Made by a program: the position numbers and the translations under genes. From positions 3,844,001 through 3,908,000 of the forward strand of contig NZ_CP077769.1 of assembly GCF_020386615.1 (NCBI RefSeq): a stretch of DNA of 64,000 bases, written 5' to 3'. Under the pieces are notes generated by a model. That model searched no databases, was not told where the DNA came from, and worked only from the letters and a program-made list of their open reading frames with translations. This DNA is from Chitinophaga pendula (lineage in GTDB: Bacteria > Bacteroidota > Bacteroidia > Chitinophagales > Chitinophagaceae). Positions 36,364 through 45,260 of this stretch are shown here, piece by piece (the first letter of the stretch is position 1; each line of letters opens with the position of its first letter).

Positions 36364-37467
36364 ATGGAGAACAAAACAACGCAAGAGCGGCTATTCAACA
36401 GGTATTACAGGATATTTGTCATTCCGATGATATTTGGTCTGTATTACCTGTTGTCTTACCTAATTAACCCCTTTCATGCTTCGTGGGCGGAGCTGAGTAC
36501 ACGTAAGTGGACAGACCTGGCATTGGAGGGGCTGATCATGATGGCGATATGCGGGATGATCACGGAGTTCAGCCTGATCTCTGCGCGATGGATGGATAGG
36601 CTGGTCCCGTGGGACCAGTGGCCGATAAGGCGGTTCATTGTGCAGCTGATCTGCCAGGTATTATCTGTATTCCTGGCATTGAATCTGATATTTCCTATAG
36701 TGGTATTTGTGTTTGGGGTTAACCTGGACAAGCCGGCTACGGCGGCGGAGGAGCTGGATCGCTGGCAGTTCATCTTTGTGTGCCTGATGATGTCTATTCT
36801 GATCAGCGCGGTGCATACCGGTAATTTCTTTTTACGTCGTTGGAAGACCTCTATGTTGGAGGCGGCGGAGCTGAAGCTAAAGACCTCTGAATTGCAGCAG
36901 ATCGCGATGCAGGCTCAGTTACAATCGTTAAAGTTGCAGCTGGATCCTCACTTTATGTTTAACAACTTCAGTACGTTGTCTGCACTTATCGAAGAGGATA
37001 AGCAGACGGCGTTACTGTTCCTGGAGAACCTGTCGCGTGTATATCGCTATATGATCCTTAACCTGAGCAATGACCTGATCAGCCTGCGTGATGAGATCCG
37101 GTTCATACAAGCCTATATCTACCTGATGAAGATCCGTTATGGGGATAATGTAGATATCCATATTGACGTGCCTGAGGAAGCGACTATGATGGGCATTCCT
37201 CCTATTACGTTACAGTTGTTGATGGAGAATGCTATTAAACACAATGTGGCATCACCGGATCAGCCATTGCGGATACATATTTTCCAAGAGCGACCTGATG
37301 AGCTGATCATCAGTAACAATATACAGCGGCTGGCTACGCCGCTGCCTTCTACTAAGCTGGGATTGGAAAATATCAAAAACCGTTACCGGCTGCTTTCTGA
37401 TCTTCCGGTAGCTGTCAGTGAAGATCATGCGCAGTTTATGGTAAAGTTGCCATTACTTGAACTTTAA
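36364..37467 (+). CDS. LytS/YehU-type sensor histidine kinase
   Basis: A 367-residue membrane kinase. Four helices fill residues about 15-160 (MIFGLYYLLSYLI, LIMMAICGMITEFSLI, VLSVFLALNLIFPIVVFVFG, FIFVCLMMSILISAV). A coiled-coil linker precedes the His_kinase domain with His196 in LDPHFMFNNFSTLSAL, and an ATPase part with LLMENAIKHNV and KLGLENIKNRYRLL. There is no periplasmic sensor domain, so the signal is probably in the membrane. It starts 66 bases after the efflux channel gene and lies ten bases before its response regulator, so it is likely cotranscribed with the pump. Confidence 0.93.
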   Translation: MENKTTQERLFNRYYRIFVIPMIFGLYYLLSYLINPFHASWAELSTRKWTDLALEGLIMMAICGMITEFSLISARWMDRLVPWDQWPIRRFIVQLICQVLSVFLALNLIFPIVVFVFGVNLDKPATAAEELDRWQFIFVCLMMSILISAVHTGNFFLRRWKTSMLEAAELKLKTSELQQIAMQAQLQSLKLQLDPHFMFNNFSTLSALIEEDKQTALLFLENLSRVYRYMILNLSNDLISLRDEIRFIQAYIYLMKIRYGDNVDIHIDVPEEATMMGIPPITLQLLMENAIKHNVASPDQPLRIHIFQERPDELIISNNIQRLATPLPSTKLGLENIKNRYRLLSDLPVAVSEDHAQFMVKLPLLEL

Positions 37468-37477
37468 TTTTTTTCAG

Positions 37478-38236
37478 ATGAGAATAGTGATCATTGAAGA
37501 CGAGAAACCGAATGCCACGAGGCTAAAAAATATGTTATTGGATATGCGTCCGGATATCGTTATCGAGGCGATACTGGATACGGTGAGTGCGAGTGTGGCA
37601 TGGTTCCGGTCGCATCCTCATCCGGATGTTGCGTTGATGGATATCAGGCTGGGCGACGGTCTTTCTTTCGATATATTTCCGCAGGTGTCTTTGCGTTGTC
37701 CTGTTATTTTCACGACGGCTTATGATGAGTATGCGATCCGTGCTTTTAAGGTGAACAGCCTGGATTACCTATTGAAACCTGTGGAGCGGGATGACTTGCG
37801 GACGGCGCTGGACAAGGTACACACTCCTCAGCAGCAGCAGTTGCCGACGGATATGGTACATCAGCTGCTGGAGTTTTTCAAACGGAAGGAGATCTCTTAC
37901 CGGTCCCGGTTTATGTTGCCTTATCGTGACGGTTACCGTACGGTGCTGGTGGAGGATGTGGACTTTGTATTTTATTCGTTCAATATTACGCACCTGGTAT
38001 TGAAGGACGGTACGCAGGTGCCTGTAACCCAGACGATGGACGAATTGGAGGAGCAACTGGACCCGGATCGTTTTTTCCGGGCGAACCGTCAGCATATTAT
38101 TAGCCTGGGTAGTATAGATAATATCCAGCATTCATTTAGTGGTAAGCTGAAGATCCTGTTAAAGCGGGACCTTGCCCGGGAGGTATTGATCAGCAAGGAG
38201 AAGGTACCGGTGTTTAAGCAATGGCTCGATAAGTAG
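37478..38236 (+). CDS. LytTR-family response regulator
   Basis: A 252-residue regulator; the ATG at 37478 (MRIVIIEDE) is chosen over an in-frame ATG at 37457 that overlaps the kinase stop. The receiver domain has the acidic pair EDE and phospho-acceptor Asp55 (VALMDIRLGDG), with Lys in YLLKPVERDDL. The C-terminal LytTR DNA-binding domain is recognised by DPDRFFRANRQHIIS and KVPVFKQWL. It pairs with the kinase just upstream; the neighbouring efflux operon is the most likely target. Confidence 0.94.
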   Translation: MRIVIIEDEKPNATRLKNMLLDMRPDIVIEAILDTVSASVAWFRSHPHPDVALMDIRLGDGLSFDIFPQVSLRCPVIFTTAYDEYAIRAFKVNSLDYLLKPVERDDLRTALDKVHTPQQQQLPTDMVHQLLEFFKRKEISYRSRFMLPYRDGYRTVLVEDVDFVFYSFNITHLVLKDGTQVPVTQTMDELEEQLDPDRFFRANRQHIISLGSIDNIQHSFSGKLKILLKRDLAREVLISKEKVPVFKQWLDK

Positions 38237-38317
38237 TCCGTAATTATTACTCCCGTTAGGTTTGGAGGTATTGTATATGTATGTAATTGCCGGTATATTT
38301 ATAGTAATAAGTATACT

Positions 38318-39712
38318 ATGAGCAAATTATATCCACGTTTGTCGATCAGCATGTGTCTATGCTTGTTTATTGCCTCTATTGCTTATGGGCAGCCATCTCC
38401 AGCTACTCTTATTGATACGATGATACAGCGGGCTTTCCGCCTAGGTGTTTTCAATGGCAATGTGTTGGTCATTGATCATGATAAAGTCATATACCGCCGG
38501 TCTGTTGGTTTTGCGGACGCTACGCATCGTCAACTGCTTACGGATCAGTACCGGTTCCATATTGGCTCTATTGCGAAGGAATTTAATGCGGTGGCGATCA
38601 TGTTGCTGGCGGAGCAGGGTAAGTTGCAGGTAACGGATAAAGTTGCCCGTTATTTGCCCGGGTTGCCGGACTGGGCAGAGAAAATAAGTATCCTGGACTT
38701 GCTGCAATATACCAGTGGGTTGCCGGATGTGAACTGGCATACGATACAATCTGACCAGGATAATATGGCGGATCTGCGGCGTTTGCCGCGCCTGCAATTT
38801 GAGCCAGGTACTAATTATGGTTACAACAATAACAATGTTTTCCTGCAGCGCCGGATCATAGAGCAGATCAGTGGTGTTCCTTTTAATACGTTTGTGGAGC
38901 AGCAGTTGTTGCGGCCTTTGGGTATGCAGCATGCTATTATAGACCCTACGGAGCGGGATACGCTGATGGCGCGAGGTTTTAATAACGAGGGGCGGCAGGA
39001 TCGTATTCAGTATCCGATCAGCGGGTGGACGGCGGTGACGCTGGACGATTTCTATAAATGGTCGGAGGGGCTGAACCGGTTCCGGTTACTGAGTCCAGCG
39101 GCTACGCGGGTGATCCTTAACAACACTACGGGTACGAGCCGGCAGGCGGGATTGGGTAGAGGCAGTATGGAAGGCGATCAGATCAGTCTGCATAGTCATG
39201 ATGGTAGTGCCGGTTATTACCAGGCGTTGCTGGTGAGTGAGCCATTGAAAGGCAGGACGGTGATCCTGATGGTGAACAACCGGCAGGACAATATCTATGA
39301 TTTCAATCTTGCGATTCAAAACATCCTGGATGGTAAGCCCTATGTGCAACCCAAGAAGTCTGCGGAGCCATTGTTGCTGAAAGATATAGATCAGCAGACC
39401 ATCCCGCAGTTTTTTGCCCGCTATCATGCTTTGAAGAAATCGCACGGTGTGCAATATAATTTTGACGCGGAGTCGTTGCTGAATGGGATCGGGTATTACC
39501 TGTTGCGTAAGGACCGGGTGGACGATGCTATTACTGTATTTACGTATAATACCCGGTTGTATCCTATGTCGGGTAATGTATTTGACAGTCTGGGGGAGGC
39601 TTACTATAAGAAGGGGGATAAGAAAAATGCATTACTACACTATAAGCACTCTCTTGCGCTGGACCCCAACAACCCCGCGGCCCGAAAGATCGTCGCATCT
39701 TTAGAAAATTGA
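38318..39712 (+). CDS. Exported beta-lactamase-family serine hydrolase with C-terminal TPR
   Basis: A 464-residue protein with a signal peptide (MCLCLFIASIAYGQ). The class C/PBP4-type catalytic Ser84 and Lys87 lie in GSIAKEF, followed by the YGYNNNN segment that supplies the Tyr/Asn motif. A late SHDGSAGYYQA stretch takes the place of the KTG-type strand. The last 80 residues form TPR repeats (DAITVFTYNTRLYPMSGNVF, ALLHYKHSLALDPNNPAA). Such proteins are mostly periplasmic esterases or D-amino-acid peptidases; true beta-lactamase activity is not implied. Single gene, 81 bases after the response regulator. Confidence 0.9.
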   Translation: MSKLYPRLSISMCLCLFIASIAYGQPSPATLIDTMIQRAFRLGVFNGNVLVIDHDKVIYRRSVGFADATHRQLLTDQYRFHIGSIAKEFNAVAIMLLAEQGKLQVTDKVARYLPGLPDWAEKISILDLLQYTSGLPDVNWHTIQSDQDNMADLRRLPRLQFEPGTNYGYNNNNVFLQRRIIEQISGVPFNTFVEQQLLRPLGMQHAIIDPTERDTLMARGFNNEGRQDRIQYPISGWTAVTLDDFYKWSEGLNRFRLLSPAATRVILNNTTGTSRQAGLGRGSMEGDQISLHSHDGSAGYYQALLVSEPLKGRTVILMVNNRQDNIYDFNLAIQNILDGKPYVQPKKSAEPLLLKDIDQQTIPQFFARYHALKKSHGVQYNFDAESLLNGIGYYLLRKDRVDDAITVFTYNTRLYPMSGNVFDSLGEAYYKKGDKKNALLHYKHSLALDPNNPAARKIVASLEN

Positions 39713-39807
39713 TTTCCACCCTATTACTAATATTTTAGAAAAAACTTCCTGTCGGACTGTGATATTTTAGCTGCTTGAGAGAATCATTAGGAAACAGTTA
39801 TTTCATT

Positions 39808-40869
39808 ATGAGAAAAACAGGCAGACAAGGGTTAGGTCTATTACTTTATGCGTTATGCAGCCTGGTATTGTATGTGGCGCCTTGCTATGTACACGGGCAA
39901 TCTGCTGCGGGTAAGGCACCTGACAGCAGTAAGCTGGAGCAACAGGGTTTGCAGCTGATACACAAGCCGGAACCGGTGTTCCGGACGCCCGCTGTGGAGC
40001 GGAAAGACAGCGTTACCTATCCCGGTTTTCCTTATCGGTCCCGGGTATTTACGGCGAGGGACGGGAATGCGCTTTTCACCTATCATTTTCCGCAGAAGGG
40101 CAGTAAGACCATTGTGTTGTTATTGCACGGGGTGTTATCCAGTGCGGATAAGCTAAACTATACGGCGGGGTTGTTACGGGCGACGTTGAATTCGGATGTG
40201 TATGCAATGGATCACCGGGGGCATGGGCGATCCGGCGGGCAGCCCGGGGATGTGAGTTATACGGGGCAGTATGAAGATGATATTGCGGATATAATAGGGC
40301 AGTTGCGGCGGCGTTATCCCCATCATAAAATTATACTCGCCGGGCATTCTATGGGCGGAGGTATTGCCTTGCGATATGCGTTGAAGACCGGTGTACCGCC
40401 GGTGGCCGCTTACCTGTTATTTGCCCCGTTGCTGGGGCCTACGGCACCTACTATCCGGATGACGGCTCCTCCTATGCGTCAGGGAGAGGAGCCATTTCTG
40501 AAGATCCATTTGTCGCGTATTTTCGGATTGAAGATGCTGAACACCATCGGGCAGCATCAGTATGATAGTTTGCGGGTATTGTTCTTTCATGTGCCGGATG
40601 GCAGCCGGATCAGCAGTTACAGTTACCGGGCGAACGAGAGTATGTGTCCGGCGGATTATAAAGCGGCTTTTGCTGCCATACGGCAGCCTTTGCTGGTACT
40701 GGTAGGGAGCCGGGATGAGGCTTTTGTGCCCGCTGCTTTTGAGCCCGCTGTCAAGAATAGCAGTCAGGGGGTTACCTTTGTGATCGAAGGCGCTACCCAT
40801 AATAGTGTACGGCATGATTCTACGGCTATGGAGCGGATCAAACAATGGGCTATCCACCATCAAATATGA
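39808..40869 (+). CDS. Exported alpha/beta hydrolase (monoacylglycerol lipase / serine aminopeptidase S33 type)
   Basis: A 353-residue enzyme from the ATG at 39808, where a signal peptide begins (LLLYALCSLVLYVAPCYVHG); a frame extension to 39775 adds no signal. Hydrolase_4 features are the oxyanion HG (LLLHGVLSSADK), DHRGHGRSGG, nucleophile Ser181 in GHSMGGG, the acid in LVGSRDEAFVP, and His in EGATHNS. Substrates are probably lipid esters. Its stop is three bases before the ECF sigma start at 40873, suggesting coupled expression with that regulator. Confidence 0.91.
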   Translation: MRKTGRQGLGLLLYALCSLVLYVAPCYVHGQSAAGKAPDSSKLEQQGLQLIHKPEPVFRTPAVERKDSVTYPGFPYRSRVFTARDGNALFTYHFPQKGSKTIVLLLHGVLSSADKLNYTAGLLRATLNSDVYAMDHRGHGRSGGQPGDVSYTGQYEDDIADIIGQLRRRYPHHKIILAGHSMGGGIALRYALKTGVPPVAAYLLFAPLLGPTAPTIRMTAPPMRQGEEPFLKIHLSRIFGLKMLNTIGQHQYDSLRVLFFHVPDGSRISSYSYRANESMCPADYKAAFAAIRQPLLVLVGSRDEAFVPAAFEPAVKNSSQGVTFVIEGATHNSVRHDSTAMERIKQWAIHHQI

Positions 40870-40872
40870 GCG

Positions 40873-41382
40873 ATGGATGTAACAAGAGACGCAGCCACCT
40901 TTCTCACTTATATTGACTCCAACAAGGGGATCATTTATAAAATAGCTCACTCCTATTGTAAGGATGAAGAAGGTAAAAAGGATCTCATCCAGGAGATCAT
41001 CTTACAGCTATGGCTTTCCTTTCCCAGGTATGACGAGACATTCAGGTGGACGACCTGGATGTACAAGATAGCGCTGAATGTGGCGATCTCCTTTTACAGT
41101 AAGGAGCGCCGGCGGCATGTTGTCAATCAACCGTTGCCGGAGCAGCTGCTCATTTTCCATGAGGATGCTACTCATACGGAACGGCATGCGGACCTTCAGT
41201 ATCTGCAACAATTTATCCGGGAGTTGAGGGAGATAGACCGGGCGGTGCTCCTGTTGTACCTGGATGGCAATAGTCAGCAGGAGATCGGGCATATACTCGG
41301 TATCAGTGCTACGAATGTGTCGACCAAGGTAGGCAGGATCAAACAGCAACTACAACAAAAATTCTCAGCGCTGCAAAAGTAA
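40873..41382 (+). CDS. ECF RNA polymerase sigma factor
   Basis: A 169-residue sigma-70 factor. Region 2: IIYKIAHSYCKDEEGKKDLIQEI and LWLSFPRYDETFRWTTWMYKIALNVAI in pieces. Region 4: LREIDRAVLLLYLDGNSQQEIGHILGI and NVSTKVGRIKQQL. There is no FecR or SusC beside it. Instead it is followed after five bases by a four-helix membrane protein that may act as its anti-sigma factor. Confidence 0.94.
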   Translation: MDVTRDAATFLTYIDSNKGIIYKIAHSYCKDEEGKKDLIQEIILQLWLSFPRYDETFRWTTWMYKIALNVAISFYSKERRRHVVNQPLPEQLLIFHEDATHTERHADLQYLQQFIRELREIDRAVLLLYLDGNSQQEIGHILGISATNVSTKVGRIKQQLQQKFSALQK

Positions 41383-41387
41383 TACAG

Positions 41388-42041
41388 ATGGAAGAGCAAG
41401 ATATTCTTACACTATGGCGGTCTTTTGACCAGCAACTGGCCACTCAGTTATCTTTTAATCAAAGGCAGGCGGTGGACCTTACGCAACTTAAGGTACAATC
41501 TTTACTCGGGTCTATGCGACCTGTCAAGTTATTTGCGCTGGCGGTGGGTATACTGTGGGTGTTATTAGTGGATACGTTTATTGTGATGGTATGGCCGAAG
41601 GCCAGTATATACTTCCTGGTTTCTGCGATCGTACAGGTTTTGCTGACGAAGCTGGCCATCGGCATTTACATTTATCAATTAGCGCTGATACAGCAGGTGG
41701 ATATTAGTGCTCCTATATTAGCGACACAGGATCGGCTGGCGCGGTTGCGGGCCTCTACCTTATGGGTGACGCGCTTACTTTTTTTACAGTTGCCGGTGTG
41801 GACGACCTTTTATTTATCGGCTGCTATGTTGCAGCAAGCCAGCTTGGTGATGCTGATCGTGCAGGCGGTGGTGACGTTATTATTTACCGGCATGGCGTTG
41901 TGGTTATTTTTCAATATCCGGTATGAACGCCGGGACCGGCGTTGGTTTCGTGTACTCTTTTCCGGTGAAGAGTGGACACCTATATTAAAGTCGATGGCTT
42001 TGCTGGAGGAGGTGACTACCTATCAGGAGCAAAAAAAATAA
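41388..42041 (+). CDS. Four-helix membrane protein, candidate anti-sigma factor
   Basis: A 217-residue protein with a cytosolic N-terminal 45 residues (MEEQDILTLWRSFDQQL), then four membrane helices (LFALAVGILWVLLVDTFIVMV, IYFLVSAIVQVLLTKLAIGIY, LLFLQLPVWTTFYLSAAML, LIVQAVVTLLFTGMALWLF, each read in part) and a charged tail. No catalytic motif. Proteins of this shape commonly follow ECF sigma genes in Bacteroidota, and the short sigma-binding-like N-terminus fits a membrane anti-sigma. This function is inferred from position only. Confidence 0.6.
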   Translation: MEEQDILTLWRSFDQQLATQLSFNQRQAVDLTQLKVQSLLGSMRPVKLFALAVGILWVLLVDTFIVMVWPKASIYFLVSAIVQVLLTKLAIGIYIYQLALIQQVDISAPILATQDRLARLRASTLWVTRLLFLQLPVWTTFYLSAAMLQQASLVMLIVQAVVTLLFTGMALWLFFNIRYERRDRRWFRVLFSGEEWTPILKSMALLEEVTTYQEQKK

Positions 42042-42130
42042 CTCCAGTTCCGTTTTATACAATCCCAGGGCGAGGTGGCGAGGTATTTTTGTGATGTCAT
42101 TATAACAATTGACTTGTAAAATACAACACC

Positions 42131-42514
42131 ATGAACCTACCTAAAAGAGCAGAAGATGCGCACGCTACTTTGGCGGCGGCATTTAATACTGGGGATGTTG
42201 CCACTGTTATGAGTATGTATGATACTACGGGTATTATCGTTCCCGAGCCGGAGAAGCCTGTTTCCGGTACAGATCAATTCGAGGCTGCTATCAAATCCAT
42301 CTTATCTATTAAGGGGACTATGGAGATCAAAACGGTGTATTGTCTGCAGACGGGCAATATAGCGGTGGGTCGTTCTGAGTGGAATATCACGGACGGTGAT
42401 GAGGTGAAGGTATGCGCCAAGGGTATTGAGGTGATGAAGCAGCAGGCGGACGGTAGTTGGAAGATCGTTATCGACCATGCGTTTGGCGCGGAGGTGCATA
42501 TGGTGGCCCCATAG
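42131..42514 (+). CDS. SnoaL/NTF2-like protein (YybH/DUF4440-type)
   Basis: A 127-residue single-domain protein with the cone-shaped NTF2 fold pattern: a helix (DAHATLAAAFNTGDVATVMSMY), then curved strands ending in DGSWKIVIDHAFGAE. No signal peptide. Such proteins bind small hydrophobic ligands or act as simple isomerases; no catalytic residue can be assigned. Monocistronic, facing a strong terminator shared with the metalloprotease on the other strand. Confidence 0.87.
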   Translation: MNLPKRAEDAHATLAAAFNTGDVATVMSMYDTTGIIVPEPEKPVSGTDQFEAAIKSILSIKGTMEIKTVYCLQTGNIAVGRSEWNITDGDEVKVCAKGIEVMKQQADGSWKIVIDHAFGAEVHMVAP

Positions 42515-42575
42515 TGGTTTTCCATAGATAACGACCAGGTAGTAGAGCACCGGGTTGTTTCTCCTTCCGCTGTCG

Positions 42576-42603
42576 AAAGGGATCGCCATGAGGCGATCCC
42601 TTT
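42576..42603. terminator. Bidirectional terminator between the NTF2-like and metalloprotease genes
   Basis: A perfect 12-base stem (AAAGGGATCGCC / GGCGATCCCTTT) with an ATGA loop. The stem ends are A/T-rich on both sides, which fits two convergent genes. Confidence 0.88.
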
Positions 42604-42614
42604 ATTGTTATTGG

Positions 42615-43412
42615 TTATGGATAAACGGTCCTAAAGGCGATCAGGTCATATTGGGTAAAGCCGTTCCAGTTCAGCACGGTAGAGTTCATTACTGAGTTAG
42701 GGTCTGTTACGGGAGTACCAGGTATTACGGCGCCGAAGCTTTGGTTAGTGTGTGTGAATCCGAAGCAGTGGCCCAGTTCGTGTGTGATGGCGAACTGTTT
42801 CTGGCTGGCGCTCAGGGTATTGAATTTGGTGTTGATGGTGACTGTAGAGCCTGGGGTGCCACCTGCGCTGGGGAAGCTGGCGAAGGCGATGGTGTTGCCG
42901 CTTTCGTAGTAGGTACTGAAAGAGATGTTAGCGCCGCTGCTGCGGATGCCCTGAATGCGGATGCGGCTGCCGGCGGCGTTCCAGTTGCCGATGGCCTGGT
43001 TGATGGCTGTTACCCAGTCGGCAGGTACGGTGCCATCTACATACAGCCATATGTTAGCTGCTGCGGAGGGGCTCATCACATAAGTGTAGCGGCGTTGTGC
43101 CGGTTTTTCGTTTACTACTTCTTCTGTGGGGAGTGTTTTACTTTTCTGAAAATGGAGGCGGGCTTCGTCGAGCGGCATTACGACATCGCCTGCGATTACG
43201 AATGCCTTTTTCTGTTGGTCGAACTGGATGTGTCCGGGTTCGTCCTGTACTACTTTCGCGATGAAGTTTTTCAGGTCGACGATCTCGTTCTGTTCTTGTT
43301 TGGGGGCGGGGTTTTCGCAGACATTATCTTTCCGGCAGGAGGTGATGAGTGCCGGGAGCATTAAAACTAACAGGGCGGCGGCCAATGGATAGCGCAAGAT
43401 TTTGGTGTGCAT
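42615..43412 (-). CDS. Lipoprotein zinc metalloprotease (M57 / HEIGH type)
   Basis: A 265-residue lipoprotein from the ATG at 43412 (signal AALLVLMLPALITSCRKD); the frame is open upstream but adds no signal. The zinc motif HELGHCFGFTH (first His211) is the extended HExxHxxGxxH of metzincin-like peptidases. Before it, a WVTAINQAIGNWNAAGSRI helix and a beta strand are usual in M57. The end segment SVMNSTVLNWNGFTQYD supplies the Met-turn region. It probably cleaves proteins at the cell surface or in the periplasm. Bacteroidota carry several such lipoproteins; the substrate is unknown. Confidence 0.9.
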   Translation of the reverse strand: MHTKILRYPLAAALLVLMLPALITSCRKDNVCENPAPKQEQNEIVDLKNFIAKVVQDEPGHIQFDQQKKAFVIAGDVVMPLDEARLHFQKSKTLPTEEVVNEKPAQRRYTYVMSPSAAANIWLYVDGTVPADWVTAINQAIGNWNAAGSRIRIQGIRSSGANISFSTYYESGNTIAFASFPSAGGTPGSTVTINTKFNTLSASQKQFAITHELGHCFGFTHTNQSFGAVIPGTPVTDPNSVMNSTVLNWNGFTQYDLIAFRTVYP

Positions 43413-43803
43413 GCTATTACGGTTTTTTGCATGTTGAACAATGGAAAGTATCGCTGACAAAATAGACAGTGGCACTGCATCGGCAGGAGCATGGTGTAGC
43501 ATTCACATGATTAAATATTGATATAAATCTAACCTAATGGCTATCAGCCAGTTGCAATTTTGTTGCATATAGGGTGTATAAGCGTTGTATAAGCATTGTA
43601 TATGCAACTATATGCCTAGCTTATACAATGACTATACGAATGCTATAGGAATGATACAGGAGAGCTATAGGAAAGGTGAAGGGGAAAGGGGGGAATCGGG
43701 AGGGGTGTTGAAGGGGAATAAAGGGAAATGAAAACGGAATGGAGTGGAATTGACGGGAGATGAAGAGAGGTGTTGTGCCATTGTGACACAACACCTGGAA
43801 TAA
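43413..43803. other. Gene-free stretch with TATAC-rich quasi-repeats and a terminator
   Basis: 391 bases without a gene. From about 43565 to 43675 the sequence is full of short related strings (GTATAAGC, CTATACGAATG, GCTATAGGAA) that echo parts of the 44-bp repeats but without a fixed period. A purine-rich block (GGGGAAAGGGGGGAA type) follows. At 43768-43796 a 10-base stem AGGTGTTGTG / CACAACACCT with a nine-base loop ends the DUF1080 gene on the minus strand. Confidence 0.55.
43768..43796 (-). terminator. Hairpin terminator of the second DUF1080 gene
   Basis: Perfect 10-base arms with a nine-base loop, eight bases past the stop codon at 43804. No strong T-run follows on the minus strand, so confidence is moderate. 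Confidence 0.65.
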
Positions 43804-44781
43804 TTATTTAGCCGGTGTGAGGACGATTTTTCTGAATTCGACCGGGCCATGGTCTCCCTGGATGTAGATGGGGCCGGGTTCGCCTTCGTTGCTATCGATG
43901 GCGCCGCCGGTGATACCCGGGATTTCCTGGTTGCTGATGACTGTTTTGCCATTGGCTACGATGGTGACCATGCGACCGATGAGGGTGATATCGTAAGATT
44001 GCCATTGATCGGGGCCTAAAGCGGTGATCTCGCTAGGTACGAGGAATCCGTATACGCCGCTGTACAGTACGGCGGACGGGTGAGCGCCTTTAGGGCTATC
44101 TTCTATTTGTACTTCATATCGGCCGCGCAGGTATACGCCGCTGTTGCTACCTTTCTGGTATTTGAATTCGACATGCAGTTTGAAGTCGTTGAATGACTGT
44201 TCTGATATCAGGTTAACGCCGGATTTAGCGCTGGTGAGTATTCCATTTTTCACTTCCCATTGGTTATTGGGTAATACTTTCCAGTTGGTGAGGTCTTTGC
44301 CATTGAACAAGGCGATGGGTTTGCCCCAAGCCGGTGCGTTGGCGCGTCTCAGTTCGGGGGCTTTTACGCCTTCCCAGTTGTATTGTTTGCCTTCGCTGGT
44401 GGTGATGGTACCTTTGATGCCATTTGCGGTCAATTCTCCTTCTATGACGAAGTCTTTATCGCCCCGTTCCCATTGTGGCGGGATGGTGAAGCTGAATTTT
44501 CCATTGTCGAAGTTCACTTTTGCTACCGGGCGGGCGCTACCGGAAGTACCTACAAAGTATCCTACCAGTGTGCGGGTACCGGACAGTTTCACTTCGAGCC
44601 AGGACGGGGCTTTTTTACCCTCTTCCTCTACGGTGATGTCCCAACGACCTATTAATGCTTTTGGATCAGCAGCATATATGGAGGCGGAGGGCGCCGGTTT
44701 TCCGGTTATGGCTTTAGAGGTGCCGGCCATGCCCATGAGGAGCAGGCAACTTGCGCCGAATACAAGGAATGATTTACGCAT
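43804..44781 (-). CDS. Secreted DUF1080 protein with an N-terminal beta domain
   Basis: A 325-residue exported protein (signal LVFGASCLLLMGMAGTSKA). Residues about 40-130 form a beta domain (LIGRWDITVEEEGKKAPSWLEV, GTITTSEGKQYNWEGVKAPEL in pieces). Residues 145-325 are DUF1080 (ALFNGKDLTNWKVLP, FNDFKLHVEFKYQKGSNSGVYLRGRYEVQI in pieces, GPIYIQGDHGPVEFRKIVLTP). The last motif is the classical DUF1080 end. Related enzymes act on 3-keto sugars or glycosides. Monocistronic, with a hairpin after it. More complete than the DUF1080 at 5617-6315. Confidence 0.9.
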   Translation of the reverse strand: MRKSFLVFGASCLLLMGMAGTSKAITGKPAPSASIYAADPKALIGRWDITVEEEGKKAPSWLEVKLSGTRTLVGYFVGTSGSARPVAKVNFDNGKFSFTIPPQWERGDKDFVIEGELTANGIKGTITTSEGKQYNWEGVKAPELRRANAPAWGKPIALFNGKDLTNWKVLPNNQWEVKNGILTSAKSGVNLISEQSFNDFKLHVEFKYQKGSNSGVYLRGRYEVQIEDSPKGAHPSAVLYSGVYGFLVPSEITALGPDQWQSYDITLIGRMVTIVANGKTVISNQEIPGITGGAIDSNEGEPGPIYIQGDHGPVEFRKIVLTPAK

Positions 44782-44903
44782 ACGAGCTAGTTATTTTGGA
44801 TCATTGTTTACTGCAGGCTTTCCCGCTGTTATAAAACACAGACAAGATAATAATAATTTACTCCCGGTCAAATGTCCGTACTTTGCGCTGTAATATCTTA
44901 GTT

Positions 44904-45260
44904 ATGAGTAACGACGTTCAGAGTGATCTGTACCAGGATGGGCAGGCGTTGGCCTGGGAGCATGCTGCGCCAGGTATCAGCCGTCAGATCTATGGTTATG
45001 ACGACCGGGTGATGATGGTGAAGGTAAAGTTTGAGCAGGATGCGGTGGGTACGCGCCATCAGCATCCACATACGCAGGTGACCTATGTAGAAAGCGGGGT
45101 TTTTGCGTTCAGCATTGGGGACGAGACGAAGGTGATCCGTGCCGGGGATGGTTGTTTTATACCCGCGAATACGGATCATGACTGTGTATGTCTGGAAGCC
45201 GGTGTGTTATTGGATGTATTCAGTCCGCACCGGGAAGATTTTTTACCCACTCCTTTATGA
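44904..45260 (+). CDS. Small cupin-domain protein
   Basis: A 118-residue single beta-barrel from the ATG at 44904. Cupin motif 1 is GTRHQHPHTQVTYVESG (metal-binding His residues and Glu); motif 2 is AGDGCFIPANTDHDC. No signal peptide. These proteins bind a metal and act as sugar isomerases, dioxygenases or sensors; the substrate is not predictable. Single gene, divergent from DUF1080 and followed by a decayed open frame. Confidence 0.9.
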   Translation: MSNDVQSDLYQDGQALAWEHAAPGISRQIYGYDDRVMMVKVKFEQDAVGTRHQHPHTQVTYVESGVFAFSIGDETKVIRAGDGCFIPANTDHDCVCLEAGVLLDVFSPHREDFLPTPL

